DNA from: Microvirga sp. | Lineage (GTDB): Bacteria > Pseudomonadota > Alphaproteobacteria > Rhizobiales > Beijerinckiaceae | DNA: 64,000 bases | Direction: 5' to 3' | Assembly: GCA_031181145.1 (NCBI GenBank) | Contig: JAPSLB010000025.1 | Span: forward strand, 1 to 64,000 | Shown here: positions 17,315-25,827 of the stretch, piece by piece | Numbering within the stretch: position 1 is the first letter of the stretch | How the letters are laid out: the number at the start of each line of letters is the position of its first letter | Notes under the pieces: model-generated | Seen by the model: only the letters and a program-made list of their open reading frames with translations | Databases searched by the model: none | Told to the model about the DNA's origin: nothing | Position numbers and translations under genes: made by a program

Positions 17315-17325
17315 TTCACCTCACA
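17310..17325. promoter_or_regulatory. Second perfect CRP-type site, overlapping the Crp-like stop codon
   Basis: TGTGATTCACCTCACA matches TGTGA-N6-TCACA exactly. It overlaps the regulator's stop codon and ends 55 nt before the ATG of the homocysteine methyltransferase-like gene, a suitable distance for an activator site. Confidence 0.7.
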
Positions 17326-17380
17326 GAAGGTTGCGTCGTCTGCACTCAGAATGCGGATCTCGGCTCGAGGGAAATGAACC

Positions 17381-18403
17381 ATGGCCTTGCATCGTTCCAA
17401 CCTTCCGCAACTTTCCGGCGGCGACTTCCTGACGGATGGCGGTCTGGAGACAAGCCTCGTCTTTCTCCACGGCATCGAACTGCCCTGCTTCGCCGCATTC
17501 CCGCTCGTGGCGAGCGAGGATGGGCGCGAGACGCTGAGGACATATTTCAATCCGTATCTCGAGATCGCCAGGCAGCGAAACCTCGGATTCATTCTCGATA
17601 CCGTCACATGGCGCGCGAACGCGGATTGGGGTGCGAAGCTGGGCTACGGCGCGAGAGATCTGGCGGATATCCTGCGCATGTCGGTGACTTTTGCCTGTGA
17701 GCTGCGTAATGCCTTTGCGACGAAAGACACACCCATCGTGATCAACGGCATCATCGGGCCGCGCGGCGACGGATACAGGGCCGACCACCGCATGGGGAGC
17801 GAGGAGGCGGAGCAATATCATGCACCCGAGGTCGAGGTCTTTTGCGACACGGCGGCGGACATGGTGAGCGCGATGACACTGACCTATCCCGAAGAGGCGA
17901 TCGGCATCGTGCGCGCCGCACAAACCCGCGGCGTGCCGATAGCGATTTCCTTCACCGTGGAAACCGATGGACGCCTGCCGTCCGGAGATACGCTGCAGGA
18001 GGCCATCCGGAAAGTCGATGACGCCACCGGCGCGGGGCCCATCTACTACCTGATCAACTGCGCCCATCCGAAGCATTTCGAGAGCACGGTGGCGACCCAG
18101 GGTCCATGGCTCGCCCGGATCAGGGGGGTCCGAGCCAACGCTTCTGCCTTGAGCCACGCCGAGCTCGATGCAGCGACCGAACTGGACGCAGGCGACCCGG
18201 AGGACCTCGGGCGCCGTTACCGGTCCTTGCGCGACAGGCTGACAGGCCTCTGCGTTCTGGGAGGCTGCTGCGGAACGGACCACCGCCACATCGCTGCGAT
18301 CTGCGAGTCCTGCACGCCTCGTGAGGCAAAGCCCGTCACGCCCTCACGAGGTCCCACGAGTGCCCGTTTCGGCATCACTCGTTATGCCGAAACTAACCCT
18401 TAA
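17381..18403 (+). CDS. Homocysteine S-methyltransferase-family protein
   Basis: This 340-aa Zn methyltransferase (Hcy-binding domain, like MmuM or BHMT) has an N-terminal FLTDGGLETSL. The Zn ligands appear as Cys in YYLINCAHP and the Cys pair in GGCCGTDHRH. It would transfer a methyl group from S-methylmethionine, betaine or a related donor. It lacks cobalamin and folate domains, so it is not full MetH. It follows the Crp-like gene with a CRP-type site between them. Confidence 0.85.
   Translation: MALHRSNLPQLSGGDFLTDGGLETSLVFLHGIELPCFAAFPLVASEDGRETLRTYFNPYLEIARQRNLGFILDTVTWRANADWGAKLGYGARDLADILRMSVTFACELRNAFATKDTPIVINGIIGPRGDGYRADHRMGSEEAEQYHAPEVEVFCDTAADMVSAMTLTYPEEAIGIVRAAQTRGVPIAISFTVETDGRLPSGDTLQEAIRKVDDATGAGPIYYLINCAHPKHFESTVATQGPWLARIRGVRANASALSHAELDAATELDAGDPEDLGRRYRSLRDRLTGLCVLGGCCGTDHRHIAAICESCTPREAKPVTPSRGPTSARFGITRYAETNP
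18366..18393 (+). terminator. Perfect 10-bp stem hairpin inside the end of the methyltransferase gene
   Basis: GTTTCGGCAT and ATGCCGAAAC pair perfectly around an 8-nt loop, ending 7 nt before the stop codon. It may terminate transcription or protect the mRNA end. There is no U-run. Confidence 0.5.
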
Positions 18404-18558
18404 GGAGTATGGGGACGCAAAAGAGTTGGGAGCCGCAGCATAGGGGCATAGTATGCTCTGGCAGCGAAACTCACAAGCAAGGCATAAACCGCGGCACAAT
18501 GTGAGAAGGACAAGCGTCCGCCAAAGGCAGTCGAGCGTTTGCACAATCGGATTATGCC

Positions 18559-19551
18559 ATGTCACGACGTTTCGAACACGCACGATCTCGGATGCGGGAA
18601 GCAGCGCTCACCTGCCTCATCGCCTGTGCCCTGGCCATTCTCGCAATGACGGATGGCGCTTGCGCGCAGGGCGCCTCGAGAAGAGTTCTTCATGTCGATT
18701 CCTATCACGCTGGCAATCAATGGAACGACGGGATCTTGGCCGCTCTCCAGGAAACCTTGAGCGGAAAGGCCATCGAGCTGCGTGTATTCCATATGGACAC
18801 AAAGCGGCGGCCGTCCCAAGACGACATTCACGCCTCCGCCCGGGGGGCCATTCGGGTGCTCGACGAGTTCAAGCCGCATGTGGTCACCGTCAGTGACGAC
18901 CCCGCGGCGCAATACCTGGTCATGCCCTTCCTGCGCGATGCTGCCGTTCCAGTCGTCTTCTGCGGCCTGAACTGGGATGCCTCCACCTATGGTCTCCCAT
19001 ACCGCAACACCACGGGCATGGTGGAGGTTTCCCCAATACCGCAGATCCTGAAACTGCTGCACCGGCATGCGCGCGGGCCGAGACTGGGGTTTCTTGCGGA
19101 GGACACCGAAGTCAAGCGCAAGGAGCTAGCCTATCACGAGCGGCTCTTCGGCGTCCGCTATGACAAGACATACTTCGTGAACTCGCATGCGGCTTGGAAG
19201 GAGGCATTCCTGCGCGCGCAGAAGGAAGTCGACATGCTCATGATCTTAGGCGTCGGGGCAGTACCGGACTGGGACCTCGCCGATGCAAGCCGCCTCGCGG
19301 AGGAGAGAAGCGAAATCCCGAGCGGCACGGACTTCGAATGGCTCACGGCCGTGAGCCTCATCGGCGTGGTGAAGAGCCCACAGGAACAGGGGCGCTGGAT
19401 GGGCCAGGCAACGCTTCGCATTCTCGATGGCGTTCAGCCCAGTGATATTCCCCTCTCATACAATCGCGAGGGCGAGTTGTTCTTCAATGACAGGATCGCC
19501 CGAAGGCTTGGCATCAAGGATCTTCCTCCCCTCGCCAGGGCCGTTCCATGA
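18559..19551 (+). CDS. Periplasmic binding protein of ABC_sub_bind type, signalling operon
   Basis: This 330-aa protein has a signal sequence (ALTCLIACALAILAMTDGACAQG) and a periplasmic-binding fold similar to the PF04392 (TrpX-like) group: RRVLHVDSYHAGNQWNDGI, VTVSDDPAAQYLVMPFLRDA, PVVFCGLNWD and GRWMGQATLRILDG. No permease or ATPase gene is nearby. Its stop overlaps the histidine kinase start (ATGA), so I infer it senses a ligand for the kinase instead of feeding a transporter. Confidence 0.8.
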   Translation: MSRRFEHARSRMREAALTCLIACALAILAMTDGACAQGASRRVLHVDSYHAGNQWNDGILAALQETLSGKAIELRVFHMDTKRRPSQDDIHASARGAIRVLDEFKPHVVTVSDDPAAQYLVMPFLRDAAVPVVFCGLNWDASTYGLPYRNTTGMVEVSPIPQILKLLHRHARGPRLGFLAEDTEVKRKELAYHERLFGVRYDKTYFVNSHAAWKEAFLRAQKEVDMLMILGVGAVPDWDLADASRLAEERSEIPSGTDFEWLTAVSLIGVVKSPQEQGRWMGQATLRILDGVQPSDIPLSYNREGELFFNDRIARRLGIKDLPPLARAVP

Positions 19552-22500
19552 CAAGCCTCACCTCGAACGAACCTCGCAAGGTTTCCAGCCCGAAACGCTC
19601 ACTCACGCTGCTGACGCTCCGCAAGATCGCGATCCGCATCAGTCTCGTGGTGGCCGCCGCTACCATCATGAGCTACTGGCACGTGAAGACGGGCTTCGAA
19701 CGGCAGGCGATTGAGAGCCTGGAGCGGTATGTCGAACAGAGACGCGTGCGGGAAAGCGCCATTTTCGATCTCGCGAGCAGCAACCTCCGCACCTTCTCGG
19801 AAAGCTATCTACGTGAAATCAGACAAATGGACCCGCAAGGAGCCGAACAACGTTTCGCTGCCCTGTTCGAGCAGCGCCCGGACGGCACCACCCGGCTGAC
19901 GGAGGATGTGTTCAAGACCTATGGTGTCACGGGGTTCATCGGCAAGCACGTGATGATCCAGCGCGATCTCAAGCGGCGGCTCGTGGTCGCCTTCGACCTG
20001 ATCACGCAGTTCGGACCCGCCTGGAAGAGCCAGTTCGCCAATCTTTATGTGATGACGCCGGAAGGCGCCGTGCTCATGTACTGGCCGGATCAGCCCTGGG
20101 CCCTGCGCGCGGGCGACTGGGAGATCTCAGGCAAGCTGAACCTGCTCTCCGATGGCAAGGATGACGTGCTCATTGCCAGTACTGGATCTATCGGCAGCTC
20201 CGGCAGGGAGCGCTGGTCCGAACTCTACTTCGATTACGGCATCAACGACTGGCTCGTGTCGGTGACCCGCCCGGCCCTGCTGGAGGATCGCCCGGCGATC
20301 CAGATCGGGCAGGACATCCTCGTGCATGACCTGATCGGTCGCGCCGCGAGCACCAATCTGGACGGCACCTACAACATCCTTTTCTCCGAGGAAGGGCGTA
20401 TCATCGCGCATCCGCGCTTCATGGACGCCATTCAGGCGCGCAGCGGATCGCTGCCCATTTCGGAGACAGGCGATCCGCTGCTCAAGGAGATTCACCGCCT
20501 GACGCGCGAGCGCCCGCCTCAACAGACAATTGTTCACGACCACGCCAACAACCAAGTGATAGCTGTCACGAAACTCAGCGGCCCCGCCTGGACCCTCGCC
20601 ACCGTCTATCCGCTGGATCGTGCCGCCGAGAACGCCTGGAAAACCGCTCGCCTCGTTCTCCTCATGGGCGCGCTGGCCCTGCTTTTCGAGATCGCCATTC
20701 TGAGCTCCACTCTCCGAAGCCAGATCGCGGTCCCCCTTCGGCTGCTGGTGCGGGCGACCAGCTCAGTAGCCAAGGGACAGTTCAAGACCCACCTCAACCT
20801 GAAGCGAGACGACGAAATCGGAGAACTGGCGGAGGCCTTCACGACGATGGCCCGGCAGATCGACGCTCGCGAAACGGCGCTCAACGAGCGCAGTGCGAGC
20901 CTAGCCAAGCTCAACGAGGAACTGGCGCATGAGCTGAGTGAGCGCGAACGAGCCGAGCGGGAGCTTGCCCGCCATCGAGAGCTCAATGCTCTTCTCGATA
21001 CCATCGATTACGGGATTCTTTTCTTAAGTCCGGATCTGAGGATCCGCTTAGCCAATCGCGCCTACAAGGAGATGTGGGCAGTGCCCGAGTCGCAACTCGT
21101 CAAGGGCACGCCCATCCGAGACGTGTTCGCCCATCACAGCAGGGCCATGAGCATTGAGCCCGAATATGAGGATGCCTTCATCGAGCGCAGCATGGAGGGT
21201 ATCCGGCACTGCGGCGAATCTCCGATCGAAATCCAGTCCCCCAACAGTCACGTGCTTCGCTATCACTGCGTGGCTCTGCCCGATGGCGGGCGCATGCTCA
21301 CCTATGTGGACATCACGGAGCAAAAGCGGGCTCTCGACGCGATCGCTCTCGCCGAGCAGCGCCAGCGGCGCCTCCTGGAGCTTGCTCCCTTCCCCCTGGT
21401 GGTGACGCGGATGTCGGACGGACGCATCCTCTACGCCAATGCCCGCACGGCGGAGGCGATCGGTCTCACGCAAGAGGAGCTGCGGGGGACCTCGGCGCCG
21501 AATTACTACGCGAACCCCGCCGACCGCGAACGTATTCTGAGAATACTCTCGCAGGAAGGCCGAGTGCAAGATGTGGAGGTGCCTCTGCAGCGTCACGACA
21601 GCAGCGAGTTCTGGGCCTTGGTCAACGCGAGCTACGCCGATTACGAATCCCACCCGGCGCTACTTTTCGCCTTCAACGACATTACCGAGTTGAAGCACAG
21701 GGAAGCGCAGCTCAAGCAGGCGAAGAAGGAAACCGAAGCCGCACTTCGCGATCTCAACGCGGTTCTCGAGACCATTCAATACGGAATCCTCTTCCTCGAT
21801 CCGGACTTCCACGTTCGGCTCGCCAATCGCGCCTATCGCGAGATCTGGCAGATGCCAGAGGGGTTCTACGACAAAGCACGCTCCCTGGAAGAGGACATGG
21901 AGAAGAGCCGGGAACTCGACAGCTACGACGTGTCGGACGAGGATTGGGAAGCCTACAAGGCAAGGCGCATCGGGGAGATCAAGAGCGGCGTCACCGCCAT
22001 GACCGAGATGCGACTGAAGAACGGCCAGGTTCTTCAGTACTGCATCATTGGTCTTCCCGACGGCGGCCGCATGCTCACCTATTTCGACATCACCGACCTG
22101 AAGCTGTTCGAGGATGTGCTGCGTCAGGCCAAAGAGCAGGCCGAGGAGGCAAGCCAGGCTAAGTCGCGCTTCCTGGCAAATGTGAGCCACGAGCTTCGCA
22201 CCCCGCTCAATGCGGTGCTCGGTTATACTGAGTTGCTGATCGACGGGCTCTATGGCGACCTGCCAGAGAAGGCACATGGCGTTCTCACCCGCGTTCAGGT
22301 GAACGGGCGGCATCTTCTGGCTCTCATCAACGATATTCTCGACCTCTCCAAGATCGAGGCGGGTGAGCTTCTGATCGCCGCGGATCCCTATTCGGTTTCC
22401 GATCTCGTCCATGCGGTCGTGACCACGGCGGAACCGCTCGCCAAGGCAAAGGGGATCGCGCTTCATGTCTTGATCCCCGAGGACCTCCCCTATGGCAGCG

Positions 22501-22853
22501 GCGACGAGCGCAGGCTCACCCAGGTGCTCGTCAACCTCGTCGGCAACGCGATCAAATTCACGGATCGGGGTTCCGTCGAGGTAAGCGCGGGGGTGGAAAG
22601 CGGACGGCTGAAGATCGCCGTCAAGGACACGGGCATCGGCATCTCCCCCAAGGACCAAAAGCTCATCTTCGAGGCGTTCCAGCAGGGCTCCAACGCAGTG
22701 AACGGAGGCACGGGAACCGGTCTCGGGCTCGCCATCTCCAAGCGCATCGTGCAGATGCACGGCGGAACGATCCACGTCCACTCGGCGGTTGGGCAAGGTT
22801 CGACCTTCACCATCGACCTTCCGCTGGATACCCGCGTAACGGAGGCCGCCTGA
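19548..22853 (+). CDS. Membrane sensor histidine kinase with HAMP and three PAS domains
   Basis: This 1101-aa kinase has TM1 at about 27-45, a large extracytoplasmic sensor (about 50-360, Cache-like), TM2 at about 365-388, HAMP to about 440, a coiled coil, and three PAS units (about 483-600, 608-720, 742-855). PAS1 and PAS3 are near-copies of each other (both contain YGILFL, LANRAY, LPDGGRMLTY). The HisKA H-box is FLANVSHELRTPLN (His881), with N box NLVGNAIKF, G1 DTGIGI and G2 GTGLGLAI. There is no receiver domain of its own; two receivers follow. Confidence 0.92.
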   Translation: MTSLTSNEPRKVSSPKRSLTLLTLRKIAIRISLVVAAATIMSYWHVKTGFERQAIESLERYVEQRRVRESAIFDLASSNLRTFSESYLREIRQMDPQGAEQRFAALFEQRPDGTTRLTEDVFKTYGVTGFIGKHVMIQRDLKRRLVVAFDLITQFGPAWKSQFANLYVMTPEGAVLMYWPDQPWALRAGDWEISGKLNLLSDGKDDVLIASTGSIGSSGRERWSELYFDYGINDWLVSVTRPALLEDRPAIQIGQDILVHDLIGRAASTNLDGTYNILFSEEGRIIAHPRFMDAIQARSGSLPISETGDPLLKEIHRLTRERPPQQTIVHDHANNQVIAVTKLSGPAWTLATVYPLDRAAENAWKTARLVLLMGALALLFEIAILSSTLRSQIAVPLRLLVRATSSVAKGQFKTHLNLKRDDEIGELAEAFTTMARQIDARETALNERSASLAKLNEELAHELSERERAERELARHRELNALLDTIDYGILFLSPDLRIRLANRAYKEMWAVPESQLVKGTPIRDVFAHHSRAMSIEPEYEDAFIERSMEGIRHCGESPIEIQSPNSHVLRYHCVALPDGGRMLTYVDITEQKRALDAIALAEQRQRRLLELAPFPLVVTRMSDGRILYANARTAEAIGLTQEELRGTSAPNYYANPADRERILRILSQEGRVQDVEVPLQRHDSSEFWALVNASYADYESHPALLFAFNDITELKHREAQLKQAKKETEAALRDLNAVLETIQYGILFLDPDFHVRLANRAYREIWQMPEGFYDKARSLEEDMEKSRELDSYDVSDEDWEAYKARRIGEIKSGVTAMTEMRLKNGQVLQYCIIGLPDGGRMLTYFDITDLKLFEDVLRQAKEQAEEASQAKSRFLANVSHELRTPLNAVLGYTELLIDGLYGDLPEKAHGVLTRVQVNGRHLLALINDILDLSKIEAGELLIAADPYSVSDLVHAVVTTAEPLAKAKGIALHVLIPEDLPYGSGDERRLTQVLVNLVGNAIKFTDRGSVEVSAGVESGRLKIAVKDTGIGISPKDQKLIFEAFQQGSNAVNGGTGTGLGLAISKRIVQMHGGTIHVHSAVGQGSTFTIDLPLDTRVTEAA

Positions 22854-23218
22854 TGAGCAAGCGGATCCTGATCGTGGAAGACACGGAGGACAACCGGCGC
22901 ATCCTGCGCGACCTCCTGTCCAACGCTGGCTTCGAAGTCTGCGAGGCGCATGACGGCCAAGCGGCTGTGACGGCGGCCGAGGAGTTCAAGCCCGATCTGA
23001 TCCTGATGGACATCCAACTCCCAATTCTCGACGGGTACGAGGCGATCCGGCACATCAAGGCGAATAGTGCGGCTCATGCGCCTCCGATCATCGCCGTGAC
23101 GTCCTATGCGCTTTCGGGAGACGAGGAAAAAGCCTGGAGAGCCGGTTGCGACGGCTACATCGCCAAGCCCTTCAGCCCACGGCAGATCCTCGCGAAGATT
23201 CGCGATCTTCTGGAATAG
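22853..23218 (+). CDS. Single-domain response regulator (DivK-like)
   Basis: This 121-aa receiver has the acidic pocket (VEDTEDN), phosphoacceptor Asp53 (LMDIQLP), Thr83 and Lys105 (AKPFS). It has no output domain, as in DivK or CheY-type relays. Its ATG overlaps the kinase stop (TGATG). It may receive phosphate from the kinase and pass it on or compete with the next receiver. Confidence 0.92.
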   Translation: MSKRILIVEDTEDNRRILRDLLSNAGFEVCEAHDGQAAVTAAEEFKPDLILMDIQLPILDGYEAIRHIKANSAAHAPPIIAVTSYALSGDEEKAWRAGCDGYIAKPFSPRQILAKIRDLLE

Positions 23219-23224
23219 CCCTCC

Positions 23225-24343
23225 ATGCGCGAGCGTCCTCTCATCCTGGTGGTCGACGATGTCGAGGAGAATATCGAGATCGTCCGGGTGCGCCTGGAGG
23301 CTCAAGGATACGACGTCGCAACGGCCACCAACGGGCCCGAGGCCCTGGAGCGCACGGAAATGCTTCGGCCCGACCTGATCCTGCTCGACATCATGATGCC
23401 GGGCATGGACGGCATCGCGGTGACCCAGCGCCTCAAAGGTGACGACGCGCTTCGGGCCATCCCCATCATTCTCCTGACCGCCAAATCCAGCATCAAGGAC
23501 GTCGTTGCGGGCCTCGACGCCGGAGGCGACGATTACCTGACGAAGCCATTCGAACCCGCCACCCTCGTTGCGCGGGTGCGCTCACTTCTCAGGATCAAAA
23601 CGCTTTACGACACGGTGCAGGCGCAGGCGGCAGAACTGTCCGTTCTGAACCGGGAACTGCAATTGCGCGTGAAGCAGCAGGTGCAAGAACTCGAACGCCT
23701 GCGCGATCTCAGGCGCTTCCTGGCGCCCCAGATTGCCGACATGATCGCCTCGAAGGGCGGCAATGCGGAAATTCTCGAGCATCATCGCCGGGAAATCGTC
23801 GTGCTCTTCTGCGATCTGCGCGGCTTCACGAGCTTCGCCGAGATAGCCGCTCCCGAGGAGGTGATGGCCCTGCTGAACGCCTATCACTCCAGACTCGGAC
23901 CGCTGATCCACGCTGCGGAGGGAACGCTCGAGCGGTTCACGGGGGACGGCATGATGATCTTCTTCAACGATCCAATCCCCTGCTCCGATGCCGCTGCTCG
24001 CGCCGTGAGGCTTGCCGTCGCCATGCGCGACAGCACCCAGGCACTCGCTCGCGACTGGGGCCTTCGCGGCTATTCCATCGGCTTTGGAATCGGCATTTCG
24101 CAGGGTTATGCGACGCTCGGCCGGATCGGTTTCGAGGGCCGGTTCGATTACGCGGCGATCGGCACCGTGACGAATGTCGCGGCGCGCCTCTGCTCGGATG
24201 CGCGCGACGGCCAGATCCTGGTAACGCAGCGCATCGCAACCGAGGTAGAGGACATGGCCACGGCGATCTCGCTGGGTGACTTTCAGTTGAAGGGCTTGAG
24301 CCGCCCGATCCCGATTTACAACGTCGAGGGCCTCAAGACCTGA
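23225..24343 (+). CDS. Response regulator with class III nucleotide cyclase domain
   Basis: This 372-aa protein has a receiver (1-125; Asp55, Thr85, Lys107), a coiled linker (VKQQVQELERLRDLRRFLAP) and a class III cyclase. Metal Asps are D197 (LFCDLRGF) and D241 (TGDGMM); transition-state Asn317 and Arg321 sit in VTNVAARL. The base-specifying pair is unusual: Arg in ERFTGD where Lys is usual and Ala in DYAAIG where Asp/Thr is usual, so cAMP versus cGMP cannot be called. It starts 6 nt after the receiver gene. It ends overlapping the tail of uxuB by 11 bp. Confidence 0.9.
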   Translation: MRERPLILVVDDVEENIEIVRVRLEAQGYDVATATNGPEALERTEMLRPDLILLDIMMPGMDGIAVTQRLKGDDALRAIPIILLTAKSSIKDVVAGLDAGGDDYLTKPFEPATLVARVRSLLRIKTLYDTVQAQAAELSVLNRELQLRVKQQVQELERLRDLRRFLAPQIADMIASKGGNAEILEHHRREIVVLFCDLRGFTSFAEIAAPEEVMALLNAYHSRLGPLIHAAEGTLERFTGDGMMIFFNDPIPCSDAAARAVRLAVAMRDSTQALARDWGLRGYSIGFGIGISQGYATLGRIGFEGRFDYAAIGTVTNVAARLCSDARDGQILVTQRIATEVEDMATAISLGDFQLKGLSRPIPIYNVEGLKT

Positions 24344-25820
24344 CAGACTGGGTCCACTCGGCGACAGTCCGCTTTGCACCCTTTGAATAGAGTTTCGCCA
24401 GGGCAGCGCTGACCGGGCCGGTGAAGCGCTCGTCGTTAGGAAGGTCGTCCCCGAAGATATCCCGCACGGCGAACAACTCTCTGGCCAGCCGCTCCGGCGA
24501 GCCTCCCGCCTGATCGGCCCTCTCCCGCAGGCACGCGGCCATGGGGTCGCGCACGTCGATGGGAGCCCCCTTTTCGTCGATGCCGGTCACGTAGCGCATC
24601 CAGGCCGCGACGCCCAGCGCGAGCCGGTCAATGGGAGCATCCTCGCGCAAGCGGTCCCGGACTGTGCCGAGCAGGCGTTGCGGCAGCTTCTGGGAGCCGT
24701 CCATGGCAATCTGCCATGTGCGATGCCGGAGGGCGGGATTCCTGAACCTCTCGATGAGGGCGCGCTTATAGGCTCTGAGATCGGCGCCTGCGGGCATGTG
24801 GAGCGTAGGCGTCACCTCTTCGTCCATCAGCTCCGCGATCAGCCCCTCGAAGGCCGGGTCGGCCATGGTGTCCGCGACCGTTTCATAACCGGCGAGATAG
24901 CCGAGATAGGACAGAGTCGAATGACTCCCGTTGAGGAGCCGCAGCTTCATGTGCTCATAGGGCTCCACGTCCGCCACGAACTCCGCTCCGGCGCTTTCCC
25001 ACGCCGGGCGGCCCTGCGGGAACCGGTCTTCGATGACCCATTGCGTGAAGCGCTCGGTCACCACAGGCCATGCGTCGGTTACGCCCAACGCCTCCCGAAT
25101 GCGCCTACGGTCCTCGTCGCTTGTTGCGGGGACGATCCGGTCGACCATGGTCGACGGACAGGACACCTCATCCGCCACGAACCGTCCGAAGGCGGGATCG
25201 GACAATTCCGCGAACCGCGTCAGGACGCGTTTCACCGTACGTCCGTTGGACGGAAGATTGTCGCAGGTGAGAACCGTGAAGGGCGCGATCCGGGCGACCC
25301 GCCGGCGCCGCAGGGCCTCCAGAATGAAGCCGGGCGCGGATCGGGGCAGATGCGGGTTCTGCAGATCGTGCACGACATCTGGATGGGATTCGTTCAGCGT
25401 TCCCGTTGCAGGGTCGTGGCAATAGCCCTTCTCGGTCACGGTCAAGGAGACGATCCGCGTTTTCGGATCGGCCATGACGCGCAGAAGATCCTCCACGGCC
25501 TGCGGGGCGACGATGACGCGCTGGATGGCGCCGATGACTCGAAGCGCCTCTCCCTCGCCCGAGCGGACGGAGAGCGTGTAAAGACCGTCCTGAGGCACTA
25601 GCGCATCGTAGGTGTCCGGACTGCGTAGGCTCGCCGCCGCGATCCCCCAGCGCGGATCCTGCGCCAGGATATCATCGACATACACCGCCTGATGGGCCCG
25701 ATGAAATGCGCCCACGCCGAGATGTACGATGCCGGTCGTCACCTCGCGACGGTCGTAGCTGGGGAGCGCGACGGCGGAAGGAAGATCGGCGAGGTTCGTC
25801 TCGCTCAAACGTTTCGGCAT
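24333..25820 (-). CDS. uxuB: Fructuronate reductase/mannitol dehydrogenase-family protein
   Basis: This 495-aa polyol dehydrogenase of the long-chain mannitol dehydrogenase family has the N-terminal nucleotide motif GIVHLGVGAFHRAHQAVY, VTEKGYC, and the catalytic Lys region YEHMKLRLLNGSHS. It reduces D-fructuronate to D-mannonate; with no uxaB visible it may also act on tagaturonate. It is the last gene of the uxaC-transporter operon. GAGGA supports the ATG. Confidence 0.9.
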   Translation of the reverse strand: MPKRLSETNLADLPSAVALPSYDRREVTTGIVHLGVGAFHRAHQAVYVDDILAQDPRWGIAAASLRSPDTYDALVPQDGLYTLSVRSGEGEALRVIGAIQRVIVAPQAVEDLLRVMADPKTRIVSLTVTEKGYCHDPATGTLNESHPDVVHDLQNPHLPRSAPGFILEALRRRRVARIAPFTVLTCDNLPSNGRTVKRVLTRFAELSDPAFGRFVADEVSCPSTMVDRIVPATSDEDRRRIREALGVTDAWPVVTERFTQWVIEDRFPQGRPAWESAGAEFVADVEPYEHMKLRLLNGSHSTLSYLGYLAGYETVADTMADPAFEGLIAELMDEEVTPTLHMPAGADLRAYKRALIERFRNPALRHRTWQIAMDGSQKLPQRLLGTVRDRLREDAPIDRLALGVAAWMRYVTGIDEKGAPIDVRDPMAACLRERADQAGGSPERLARELFAVRDIFGDDLPNDERFTGPVSAALAKLYSKGAKRTVAEWTQSVRS

Positions 25821-25827
25821 GGTATCC

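Noticed and set aside
21660-22796. 378-codon antisense frame inside the histidine kinase
   Set aside because: It mirrors the kinase core and has no protein pattern of its own.
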